Assembly (NCBI GenBank): GCA_903865895.1 | Contig: CAIPLM010000225.1 | Location: 1 to 35,371 of the forward strand | DNA: 35,371 nt | From: an uncultured Rhodospirillales bacterium | GTDB taxonomy: Bacteria > Pseudomonadota > Alphaproteobacteria > Acetobacterales > Acetobacteraceae | Direction: 5' to 3' | Part shown: positions 24,695 to 32,206 of the stretch, piece after piece | Numbering within the stretch: position 1 is the first letter of the stretch | How the letters are laid out: each line of letters opens with the position of its first letter | Translations under genes and position numbers: made by a program | Notes under the pieces: model-generated | What the model was told of the DNA's origin: nothing | Seen by the model: the letters and a program-made list of their open reading frames with translations, nothing else | The model's database searches: none

Positions 24695-25156
24695 TCAGCG
24701 GGTCTCCGGGTTGCGCATGACCATCACCATGCCGCGGGAGGACATCACCACCTCCCCCTTCTGGTTGAGCGTCTCGGTGACGGAGCGCACGATGCCGCGA
24801 TCAAGCTTGGAGCGCGACGGGATGGTCTCGGTCACAGTGATGCGCACGCGCAGCCGATCGCCCGGGCGAACGGGCACGATCCAGCGCAGATCGTCGAGCC
24901 CCGGCGAGCCCATGAAGCTGCCGGGCGAGATGTAATGGTCCACCATGAGGCGCATCACCACCGAGCCGGTGTGCCAGCCCGAGGCGATGATGCCGCCGAA
25001 CATGGTGGCTTTGGCGGCCTCGCGGTCGATATGGAAGGGCTGCGGGTCATACTCCCGGGCGAAGGCGATGATCGCCTCCTCGGTCATCAGGTGATCGCCA
25101 AATTCGGCGGTGTCGCCGGGCTTGATGTCATCGAACCAGCGGGTCGGCGGCGGCAT
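24695..25156 (-). CDS. MaoC-like hotdog-fold hydratase
   Basis: 153 residues, with GGAGA nine bases before the ATG. The (R)-specific enoyl-CoA hydratase motif is AFAREYDPQPFHIDREAAKA with catalytic Asp37 and His42, followed by FGGIIASGWHTGSVVMRLMV. The C-terminus carries RPGDRLRVRITVTET and a long strand pair typical of the fold. Such enzymes add water to CoA-linked enoyl intermediates. One base separates it from the UbiD gene, so both are one operon and may act on the same carbon skeleton. Confidence 0.92.
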   Translation of the reverse strand: MPPPTRWFDDIKPGDTAEFGDHLMTEEAIIAFAREYDPQPFHIDREAAKATMFGGIIASGWHTGSVVMRLMVDHYISPGSFMGSPGLDDLRWIVPVRPGDRLRVRITVTETIPSRSKLDRGIVRSVTETLNQKGEVVMSSRGMVMVMRNPETR

Positions 25157-25252
25157 CGGGTGTTCTCCGGATCAGTCCTGCGACAGGCCAGGCGCGCGGA
25201 ATGCAGCGCCTGCCGAGTGGGAGTAACAAATATGTACCGGCACGAATATATC

Positions 25253-25291
25253 GTCCCGCCAAATCGGGACTGGCACAGCCAATATGCTGTG
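25253..25291. promoter_or_regulatory. two matched 18-nt inverted repeats, 3 nt apart
   Basis: GTCCCG-CCAAAT-CGGGAC (25253-25270) and CACAGC-CAATAT-GCTGTG (25274-25291) each have perfect 6-bp arms and a 6-nt AT-rich centre, with centres 21 bp (two helix turns) apart. They lie in the 265-base gap between the divergent maoC and surface-protein genes. Two cooperative dimer sites or two RNA hairpins are both possible. Confidence 0.5.
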
Positions 25292-25421
25292 GTAAGACCT
25301 ATTTGGGATCGGTCAACGGGTTGCCCCGGGAGTTGCGGATACGCAGGGTCGCTTGGCTCATGCGATCAAATCACCCACTCCGTTACCGCGGATGGACAAC
25401 GAGGAGAGTCAGTAAGAGGCC

Positions 25422-25883
25422 ATGTCGGTATCTAATAAGACTGCAGAACACTACGATGACCTTCAGCTGCCGATCTACGGGTCCCTCCTGGGACGAAAGA
25501 TGGTGGTGCCGTCGACGCGCACGGGCTATGTCGCGGTTGACCAGTTTCTGTTCTTCGAGCTGATGTCCCGCCGGCTGATCGATGTGCCGGTCGATGAGGA
25601 GTGGTACCTGGCCACTTACCCCGACATCAAGGATGCTATCGCCGCCGGCGCCGTGCGCAGTGCCCGCCATCACTACACCCGCTTCGGCTACTTCGAGCAT
25701 CGCATGCCACGCAACATCGTGGTCGACCCGATCTGGTATCTCGAAGCACACCCTGACGTAGGCGATGCGATAGCGAAGAAGGTCTATGTGTCGCCGCAGG
25801 AGCACTACGAGACGGCCGGCTTCCGTGAGGGACGGCTGCCCTACGCCGGGTTCAACCTGTTCGACGACCGCGACATCGCCTGA
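25422..25883 (+). CDS. protein of two YLxxxPDV repeats, glycan-cluster associated
   Basis: 153 residues; I cannot give a function. After a 55-residue N-terminus come two copies of one module: EEWYLATYPDIKDAIAAG ... HHYTRFGYFEHRMPR (about 57-97) and DPIWYLEAHPDVGDAIAK ... EHYETAGFREGRLPY (about 101-141). The same module occurs once near the N-terminus of the GT2 protein encoded next. This YLxxxPDV...HYxxxGxxEGR repeat is found beside or inside bacterial glycosyltransferases and large calcium-binding surface proteins. No signal peptide or membrane helix is seen. A weak AGAGG precedes the ATG. Base composition is less GC-biased than the window average. Confidence 0.75.
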   Translation: MSVSNKTAEHYDDLQLPIYGSLLGRKMVVPSTRTGYVAVDQFLFFELMSRRLIDVPVDEEWYLATYPDIKDAIAAGAVRSARHHYTRFGYFEHRMPRNIVVDPIWYLEAHPDVGDAIAKKVYVSPQEHYETAGFREGRLPYAGFNLFDDRDIA

Positions 25884-25891
25884 GCGGACTG

Positions 25892-25905
25892 TCCCGCCGG
25901 CGGGA
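25892..25905. repeat. perfect 14-bp palindrome in the spacer
   Basis: TCCCGCCGGCGGGA, eight bases after the surface-protein stop. GTCCCGCC at 25891-25898 repeats the left arm of the 25253 inverted repeat, and GTCCCGC recurs near 25965, suggesting a common recognised motif or chance in GC-rich DNA. Confidence 0.3.
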
Positions 25906-26024
25906 ACCTGCGCGATTAGATGGGATTGTGCCTTGCTGCGGCCGGGATGGTGGGCGACAACGCCGTCCCGCAGCGGCCAGCCGGCGAGGGCTGCGATAGA
26001 CGATACGATGGGAAGGGTGAGACG

Positions 26025-27719
26025 ATGAGCGATGAAGTTGCGCGCATTTTCGAAGAAGGCAACTTTGACGAAATCGTCGGCGTCGCGCCCGATGCGTCGG
26101 CGCCTGCCGGTCACACCTCTGCGATCGAAAATTTCATCGATGAGGCCAATTTCGACGAGCAGGGCTACCTCCGGCTTAATCCTGATGTTGCCGCCTCAAT
26201 CGGCCAGGGGGCATTCGCCTCCGGCTACCAGCATTACGTGCTGCACGGCTTCCGCGAGGGACGCGATGTGCCGCACGCCATCAACCTTCCGCGCAATCGG
26301 CTACTTCGCGCCGCCGCGCTGGCCACCCCCGCTGCCACCTCCTCCGCCGAGACACCCTTCAACGTCGAGGCGGTGCTGGCGTCATCCACCGGCGCCATTT
26401 TCATCGTCGGCTGGATCGACGACACCGCATCCGCTCTGGAGTCGCTACGCATCAGCAACCCGAGCTGGCAGATCGTCCTCGACGCCACCTCCATGATCCG
26501 TATCCGCCGGGGTGACGTGGAGAATGCGCTTGGCCGCCAGGTCGTTCATCGGTTCGGCTTCATCGGCTTCGTCTACACCGACCAGACGCTGGAAAACGCC
26601 GGCACGCTCTTGATCCAGGCCACCTTCGCCAACGCTGGCCACGTGCAGAGCCAAACCGCCTGCCGACCGACCAGTGAGGTTGAGCTACGCAACATCCTAC
26701 TCACCCGGCTCGCGGATGCCGATTTCCACGGCAATCCCGGTGTCGAGCGCATCGCGTGCCTGGATGGCGGGATGGGTAGCCAGATCGTCGCCTTCAATCG
26801 CGCGATTACCCGCCGCCTGGTCGCCAATCCCTATATGGAGCGCTTCGGCCCCCCCGGTCGCCGCCTGCGCGGCTCAATCGTAGTGGCGCTGTATGGGCGT
26901 GCGGAATACCTCCACGCGCAAAACGCGCTGTATTCCGGGCTTCCGGGCATAGAGGACTACGAGTTCATCTACGTCTCCAACAGCCCCGAGTTGGGCGAGA
27001 CACTGATGCGCGAGGCCAAGATTGGTAGCTACATCTATGACATCGCGCAGACCGTGATGGTGCTGCCGGGCAATGCCGGGTTCGGTGCCGCCAACAACGT
27101 GGCCCTCGCCGCCGCGCGAAGTGATCGCATCCTCAACGTCAACCCCGACGTCTTCCCGCGGGACCCCGCCTGGGCGGCCAAGCACACCCAACTGATCGAC
27201 AGCGGCGCGGACGGCACCCGCCTGTTCGGCGTGCCGCTCTACTATGATGACGGCTCGCTGATGCATGGCGGAATGTATTTTGAGGCCGACGAGGCCATCT
27301 CCATCGTTGGTGACGGCTTCTCGCGGCGCCGCATGCTGCGAGTGGAGCATTACGGCAAAGGCGCGCCGCCCGAGGGCACCCCCTATATGCGCGCCCGACC
27401 GGTGCCGGCGGTGACCGGCGCATTCATCTCATCCAATCGCTCCTGGTTCGAGAAGCTCGGCGGCTTTACCGAGGATTTTGTGTTCGGCCACTACGAGGAC
27501 GCCGATTTGTGCCTCAAGAGCCTTGAGCAGGGCGTTCCGTCATGGCTGCAGGACATTCGCCTGTGGCACTTCGAGGGCAAGGGCTCAACCCGCTTGCCGC
27601 CGCATGAAGGTGGCTCGATCGTCAATCGATGGCTGTTCTCACGGCGCTGGGACGACATGCTAGCGCGTGACATGCTGGGCGCTTCGCCCGCCAATCCTTA
27701 TTTCATCGAGGAGCTCTGA
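26025..27719 (+). CDS. GT2-type glycosyltransferase with N-terminal repeat and accessory domain
   Basis: 564 residues. The ATG at 26025 with GGAAGG upstream is preferred to in-frame starts further up. Residues about 43-83 are one YLxxxPDV module (YLRLNPDVAASIG...HYVLHGFREGRD). Residues about 115-230 form an accessory domain beginning GAIFIVGWIDDTASALESL. The GT-A catalytic domain spans about 283-540: SIVVALYGRAEYL, PGNAGFGAANNVALAAARS, the metal/sugar-nucleotide motif NVNPDVFPRD, and GGFTEDFVFGHYEDADLCLK, which has the catalytic-base ED pair. It transfers a sugar to a glycan or protein; donor and acceptor are unknown. Three bases separate it from the next glycosyltransferase gene. Confidence 0.88.
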   Translation: MSDEVARIFEEGNFDEIVGVAPDASAPAGHTSAIENFIDEANFDEQGYLRLNPDVAASIGQGAFASGYQHYVLHGFREGRDVPHAINLPRNRLLRAAALATPAATSSAETPFNVEAVLASSTGAIFIVGWIDDTASALESLRISNPSWQIVLDATSMIRIRRGDVENALGRQVVHRFGFIGFVYTDQTLENAGTLLIQATFANAGHVQSQTACRPTSEVELRNILLTRLADADFHGNPGVERIACLDGGMGSQIVAFNRAITRRLVANPYMERFGPPGRRLRGSIVVALYGRAEYLHAQNALYSGLPGIEDYEFIYVSNSPELGETLMREAKIGSYIYDIAQTVMVLPGNAGFGAANNVALAAARSDRILNVNPDVFPRDPAWAAKHTQLIDSGADGTRLFGVPLYYDDGSLMHGGMYFEADEAISIVGDGFSRRRMLRVEHYGKGAPPEGTPYMRARPVPAVTGAFISSNRSWFEKLGGFTEDFVFGHYEDADLCLKSLEQGVPSWLQDIRLWHFEGKGSTRLPPHEGGSIVNRWLFSRRWDDMLARDMLGASPANPYFIEEL

Positions 27720-27722
27720 GCC

Positions 27723-29060
27723 ATGAAAGTCCTGCTGCTCAGCCTGTTCCATCCCGAGCTGGTGCGCGGCGGCGCGCAGCAGATTTGCTACGAGCTGTTC
27801 GAGGGACTACAGGCGCAGGAGGGCGTGGAGCCCTTTCTGCTTGCCGCAATAGAGCCGCGCTTCGCCGCGCTCTACACGTCCGGCGCCCGCATCACCGGCT
27901 TCGATAACCGGCCTAACGAATTTGTCTTCCTGGCGCGTGACTATGACTATGCCTGGAACAAGGCCGCGAATTTCCAGCTGATCGAGAGCTACGCGGAGTT
28001 CCTTACAACCATAAAGCCGGATGTGGTGCATTTCCACCACTTCCTGCTGTTCGGCATCAACCTCCTCGCCGTCACCCGTAAAGTGCTGCCGGAGGCCAAG
28101 ATCGTTTTCACCTTCCACGAGTTCTTGTCGATCTGCGAAGCTAACGGCCACATGCTGCGCAAGTCCGACAACTCGCTGTGCACCCGGGCCTCTAATGTGC
28201 GCTGCCATCAGTGCTTCCCCAATATCGGCCCAGAGCAGTTCCTCATGCGCGAGATGTGGATGAAAAGGCATCTCGCAATGGCCGATGCTTTCACGTGCCC
28301 CAGCCGCTTCATGATCGAGCACTACGTCAACTGGGGGCTCGATCGCGACAAGATCGGCCACGTGACCAACGGGCAACGGGATTATTCAGGCGGCGTCGCT
28401 CTGACCAACGCCCGCACCAAACGCAATCGCTTCGGCTTTTTCGGCCAAATGGTGGACAACAAGGGCGTGTGGGTGATCCTGCGCGCCATAGAGCAGCTGC
28501 GCGCCGAGGGGTTCACGGATTTCACCGTGGAGATCAACGGCGACAATCTCCGCTACGCCAGCGAGGCCCGCCGCACCGAGTTCGAGGACTTCCTCGCCGC
28601 CGAGCGGGCGCGACCGTTCACCGAGCAGATATTGTCGTTCGCCGGCTCCTACCAGGTCGACGAATTGCCGCACCGCATGGCGCGGATCGATTGGTGCCTA
28701 GTACCCTCGACATGGTGGGAAATCTTCGGCCTCGTCATATCCGAAGCTTGGATGTTCAAACGCCCCGTGATCGCCTCCAATGTCGGCGGCCCGAAGGAGC
28801 GCATCCGCCACGACGAGGACGGGTTGCTGTTCGCTGTCGGTGATGCGCGCGCGCTGGCAGATACCATCCGCCGCGCCTGCACCGAGGAAGGGCTGTGGAC
28901 TCGACTGGTCGCCGGCATCAAGCCACCCGCCTCGCGCGATGTGATGGTCAAGGGGTATCTTGAAACCTATGGCGTCCACCCAGCCATGGCCGCTGCTTCG
29001 GAGCGGATCGAGACCGCTTCCGCGAGTCCTGCGGTGAAATCGCGCCGCCGATCGGGGTGA
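27723..29060 (+). CDS. GT4-type (GT-B fold) glycosyltransferase
   Basis: 445 residues. The N-terminal Rossmann half starts MKVLLLSLFHPELVRGGAQQ, the glycine-rich acceptor-side motif, with DVVHFHHFLLFGINLL and IVFTFHEFLSICEANG. Three or four cysteines (CTRASNVRCHQCF) sit mid-protein, possibly a metal-binding knuckle as in some GT4 enzymes. The donor-binding half has FGFFGQMVDNKGVWVILRAI and PSTWWEIFGLVISEAWMFKRPVIAS with the EX7E-type glutamates. A retaining enzyme is expected; sugar unknown. It is cotranscribed with the GT2 gene and is followed by a 279-base AT-rich gap. Confidence 0.9.
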   Translation: MKVLLLSLFHPELVRGGAQQICYELFEGLQAQEGVEPFLLAAIEPRFAALYTSGARITGFDNRPNEFVFLARDYDYAWNKAANFQLIESYAEFLTTIKPDVVHFHHFLLFGINLLAVTRKVLPEAKIVFTFHEFLSICEANGHMLRKSDNSLCTRASNVRCHQCFPNIGPEQFLMREMWMKRHLAMADAFTCPSRFMIEHYVNWGLDRDKIGHVTNGQRDYSGGVALTNARTKRNRFGFFGQMVDNKGVWVILRAIEQLRAEGFTDFTVEINGDNLRYASEARRTEFEDFLAAERARPFTEQILSFAGSYQVDELPHRMARIDWCLVPSTWWEIFGLVISEAWMFKRPVIASNVGGPKERIRHDEDGLLFAVGDARALADTIRRACTEEGLWTRLVAGIKPPASRDVMVKGYLETYGVHPAMAAASERIETASASPAVKSRRRSG

Positions 29061-29339
29061 TCACGGGCATTTGAATGGCGCAAAATCAACCAAAAACAAG
29101 ACGTTGACGCATTCCTGTCGAATTACCTATCAATTCACCTGACAATTTTTTGTCACATATCGGGGAATTTGCTATCTAATGGCGCGTCTGACAAAGACGG
29201 AACGCCTTCAGCCTGTTGTCCGAGTGGTACCCGAGCGTAAAAATTGTATAAATTTGCGATGACAACTGATCGCGTGTACGTTGTATCAAGGCGCGTTAAG
29301 CTCGCTCTGAAATGGTAATGAGCGGAAAATTGCCGACGC
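29061..29339 (+). promoter_or_regulatory. AT-rich intergenic region with a promoter candidate for the sulfotransferase gene
   Basis: This 279-base stretch is clearly AT-richer than the rest of the window. TTGTCA (29150-29155), 17 bases and TATCTA (29173-29178) make a plausible sigma-70 promoter. TGACA-N6-TGTCA (29140-29155) overlaps the -35 box and may be an operator. A mini-ORF starting at ATG 29312 or 29318 ends in TAA at 29345-29347, overlapping the sulfotransferase GTG start. I see no other gene here. Confidence 0.5.
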
Positions 29340-30548
29340 GTGAGTAAGGAACCGCCGTTGAATATCATCGGATTTATCGAACAGATTGATGAGCAGAGCG
29401 TGCGTGGATGGGCCTATTGCCCAGACGTGACCGGCGTTCATCTCCAGATCCGTGTCTCGCTCGAGGATTTGATGATCGGCTCCGGCGTTGCCGACGAGAT
29501 GCGCGATGATTTGCAGCGCCTCGGCTTCGGCGACGGCGACCATGGATTCGCCATTCCATTCGACATCAATGTGAAACTCGAAGATCTGTCGGTGATCGAT
29601 GTCTTCGCAACCACACCCGACGGCCAGGTTCAGCGACTGAAGCGGGTGAACAGTGAAACCACGCGGCAGGAGGAGCCAGCAGCCCAGGTCCGGCGCCCGC
29701 CGCCGCCCCTTAGCAGCTTTCCCCTGCCGATTGTCGACACAAAGGCAGAGCCAGTCTTCATCCTTGGCGCAGCCCGCTCCGGCACCTCAGCCATGGCGCA
29801 GGGCTTGCTGAAATGTGGCATTTATGGCGGGTTCGAAGAAGGGCACTTCCTGTGGATGATCCGCCGCTTCCTGCTCACGATCCACGCATTTTACGAGGAT
29901 AATGGCGAGGACGCCCTGCCCGTCCGCTTCACCCTGCTCTCCCGTGTACCCGCGCAGCACATGGTGGATGCGGTGCGCGCAGCCTTCGTCTCTTCGATGG
30001 GACAGCTTTTCCCCGACGGCAAATGGCTCGATAAGACGCCGCGGCCGGAGATGATCGAGGCGGCACCGGTGATGCAGGAGCTGTGGCCCAATGCGCGCTT
30101 CATCTTTATGCGCCGGCGCGGGCTCGAGAACGTGTATTCCCGCCTAACCAAGTTCCCCACCATCTCCTTCAAGGAGCACTGCCAGGATTGGGCGCGCAAC
30201 ATGGAGGTGTGGCTCAGGGTGCGCGACCTGCTCGGCGGTGCACCGATGGAAATCGAGCAACTCGCCGTGGCACTCGAACCTGAGCGCACCGCCCAGGAGG
30301 TGGCCGCATTCCTCGGCCTGGATCAGGTGGCCAGCCGACACCTCGCCAAGGCCTTCGCCAGCGATCGCCCGGAGGTCACGACAAAGCATTTCGGTACCGC
30401 AATGCAGATCGATCGGCTTGGCTGGACCGACCAACAGATCTACACTTTTCGCAAGGAGTGCGGCCCGATGATGGCCGCCTATGGCTACAGCTACACCGAC
30501 AGCTACTTCGCCCGCCCGGTGCGCAGCATCACCACCGCCAAACTGTAA
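29340..30548 (+). CDS. sulfotransferase-family protein with N-terminal accessory domain
   Basis: 402 residues from a GTG at 29340; a TTG at 29358 with AAGGA seven bases upstream is an alternative start. Residues about 8-100 are a separate beta-rich domain (IIGFIEQIDEQSVRGWAYC ... DDLQRLGFGDGDHGFAIPF), a module often fused to alphaproteobacterial surface-glycan enzymes. A proline-rich linker (RRPPPPLSSFPLP) leads to the catalytic domain with the PAPS 5'-phosphosulfate loop VFILGAARSGTSAMAQG (139-155) and FIFMRRRGLENVYSR as the 3'-phosphate-binding segment. It probably sulfates a carbohydrate built by the upstream transferases. Confidence 0.87.
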   Translation: MSKEPPLNIIGFIEQIDEQSVRGWAYCPDVTGVHLQIRVSLEDLMIGSGVADEMRDDLQRLGFGDGDHGFAIPFDINVKLEDLSVIDVFATTPDGQVQRLKRVNSETTRQEEPAAQVRRPPPPLSSFPLPIVDTKAEPVFILGAARSGTSAMAQGLLKCGIYGGFEEGHFLWMIRRFLLTIHAFYEDNGEDALPVRFTLLSRVPAQHMVDAVRAAFVSSMGQLFPDGKWLDKTPRPEMIEAAPVMQELWPNARFIFMRRRGLENVYSRLTKFPTISFKEHCQDWARNMEVWLRVRDLLGGAPMEIEQLAVALEPERTAQEVAAFLGLDQVASRHLAKAFASDRPEVTTKHFGTAMQIDRLGWTDQQIYTFRKECGPMMAAYGYSYTDSYFARPVRSITTAKL

Positions 30549-30561
30549 GGACGCCCCACCC

Positions 30562-31662
30562 ATGGCCACCGGTTTCCCCGACCTCACGCTACGTCGGGTG
30601 TGCCACCGGTTCCTCGGTGGCCATGGCCGTGTCGATCAACGCCGCTGGGCCGAGCGCATGCTCGCCTCGCCCTATCTCGACGACGACATCGATATTTACA
30701 ACGCCGGCCCCGCCGTGCAGCGGCTGGAGGCCGAGAGCGCCGAGTTGCTCGGCAAGCCCGCCGCGCTGTTCTTCCACAAGGGGGTCTCGGCGCAGCTTGC
30801 CGCCCTCCTCGTGCACGCCGAGGCCAGCAATCGCCGCGTCATCGCGCTGCATCCGCGCAGCCATATCGCGCGCGACGAGAAAGACCCGCTCGACCGGCTC
30901 TGCGGCCTCACGTCGCGGCGCGTCGGCGTGGAGCACGCGCCTTTCACCGCCGAGGACCTCACCCGACTTGCCGAACCGCTCGGCGCGGTGACGGTGGAAC
31001 TCCCCATCCGCCAGTCCGGCTTCATCGGCACGCCGTGGGACGACCTCACCGCCATCTCCACCTGGGCGCGCAGCCACGGCGTGCCCTTCCATATCGATGG
31101 GGCGCGGATCTGGGAGAGCGCGCCCTGGTACGGCAAGAGCCTCGCCGAGATCGCCGCCCTGGCCGACAGCGTCTACGTCTCCTTCTACAAAGGCCTCGGC
31201 GGCATGGGCGGCTGCGTGCTCGCCGGCTCCAAGGACTTCGTCGCCGCTGCCAAGCCCTGGCGCACCCGCCTCGGCGGCGACATGCCGACCATCTTCCCCT
31301 ACGTCATCACCGCGCTCGACGGGCTGCACCGCCACCTCCCCCGCATGGGCGACTACTACGCCCACGCCTGCGCCATCGCCGCCGCCATCACCGGCTGGCC
31401 CGGCCTCGCCCCCTTCCCCGAACAGCCGCACGGAAACTCCTTTCGTATTCTGTTCGACGTCGCGCCCGACCGTCTGGAAGCCGCCGCGACGAAGGTTGCG
31501 CAGGACAGCGGCACCTGGCTCGCCAATGCCTTCCACTCCACCGGCCTGCCGCGCCAGAGCTTCCTAGAACTGGTGGTGGGAGAGGCAACGCTGGGGTGGA
31601 CGGCCGGCGAAGTGGCCGAGACGCTCGCCAACCTCCGTGCTGCCGCCCTGAGCGCAGCCTAG
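30562..31662 (+). CDS. threonine-aldolase-like PLP lyase
   Basis: 366 residues from the ATG at 30562, 13 bases after the sulfotransferase stop, with AAGGA upstream. It is a fold-type I beta-eliminating lyase: FFHKGVSAQLAALLVH (70-85) is the cofactor pocket, FHIDGARIWESA (176-187) has the PLP Asp179, and VSFYKGLGGMGGC (206-218) has the Schiff-base Lys210. The family cleaves threonine or allo-threonine to glycine and acetaldehyde, but relatives use other beta-hydroxy amino acids. Base composition returns to the GC-rich norm, so its place after the glycan genes may be chance. It ends tail to tail with the UPF0178 gene, sharing stop-codon bases. Confidence 0.9.
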   Translation: MATGFPDLTLRRVCHRFLGGHGRVDQRRWAERMLASPYLDDDIDIYNAGPAVQRLEAESAELLGKPAALFFHKGVSAQLAALLVHAEASNRRVIALHPRSHIARDEKDPLDRLCGLTSRRVGVEHAPFTAEDLTRLAEPLGAVTVELPIRQSGFIGTPWDDLTAISTWARSHGVPFHIDGARIWESAPWYGKSLAEIAALADSVYVSFYKGLGGMGGCVLAGSKDFVAAAKPWRTRLGGDMPTIFPYVITALDGLHRHLPRMGDYYAHACAIAAAITGWPGLAPFPEQPHGNSFRILFDVAPDRLEAAATKVAQDSGTWLANAFHSTGLPRQSFLELVVGEATLGWTAGEVAETLANLRAAALSAA

Positions 31663-32117
31663 CGCGCGCGCGACGCCGCCACGATGGCGGCGTCCAGCGC
31701 GGAGAGGAATTTCGAGCGGTCCTGCTTGGTCAGTGGCGGCGGCCCGCCGGTTGTCGCGCCGATCTCCCGCAGATAGCGGCCGATTTCGCGGCCGGCCAGG
31801 GCGCCGCCGATGTTGTCAGGGGTCCAGCGCTTGCCGTTATGCGCGAGGGCCTGGGCACCCTTCTCCAGGCAGCGGGCGGCGAGCGGGATGTCGGCGGTGA
31901 TGCAGACGTCGGCGGCGGTGATGCGTTCGGCGATCCAGTCATCGGCGATATCGGCGCCGGCGCTGACGATGACCATGCGGACATTCGGCAGCCCGGGCGG
32001 GCGGATGGGGCGGGAGCCGTTGCTGACGACGTGGACGACGAGGTTGCGGCGGGTGGCGACCGAGAAGACCTCCTCGCGCACCGGGCAGGCGTCGGCATCG
32101 ATGTAGATTTCGGTCAA
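31659..32117 (-). CDS. UPF0178 (YaiI/YqxD) family protein
   Basis: 152 residues. The start MTEIYIDADACPVREEVFSV carries the family motif IDADACPV, followed by VVSNGSRPI, VSAGADIADDWI and ITADIPLAARCLEKGAQALA, a PIN/NYN-like acidic arrangement (Asp7, Asp9, Asp76-type residues). The last third has GGALAGREIGRYLREIG and GPPPLTKQDRSKFL. The family resembles metal-dependent nucleases, but its activity is not established. The two stops with the upstream-lying lyase gene overlap by three bases. Confidence 0.93.
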   Translation of the reverse strand: MTEIYIDADACPVREEVFSVATRRNLVVHVVSNGSRPIRPPGLPNVRMVIVSAGADIADDWIAERITAADVCITADIPLAARCLEKGAQALAHNGKRWTPDNIGGALAGREIGRYLREIGATTGGPPPLTKQDRSKFLSALDAAIVAASRAR

Positions 32118-32206
32118 TGCGGGCTCCGCTTGTCGTGGCGTGGTGCTGGTGGTACCGCTTCGGAAAGGGCGCGTCCATCGCCGCGCCGAACGCGGAGGAG
32201 TGCGGC

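Noticed and set aside
25157-25421. Possible tRNA or small RNA gene from the hairpins in this gap
   Set aside because: No cloverleaf, anticodon arm or T-loop sequence; the hairpins are recorded as an inverted-repeat pair only.
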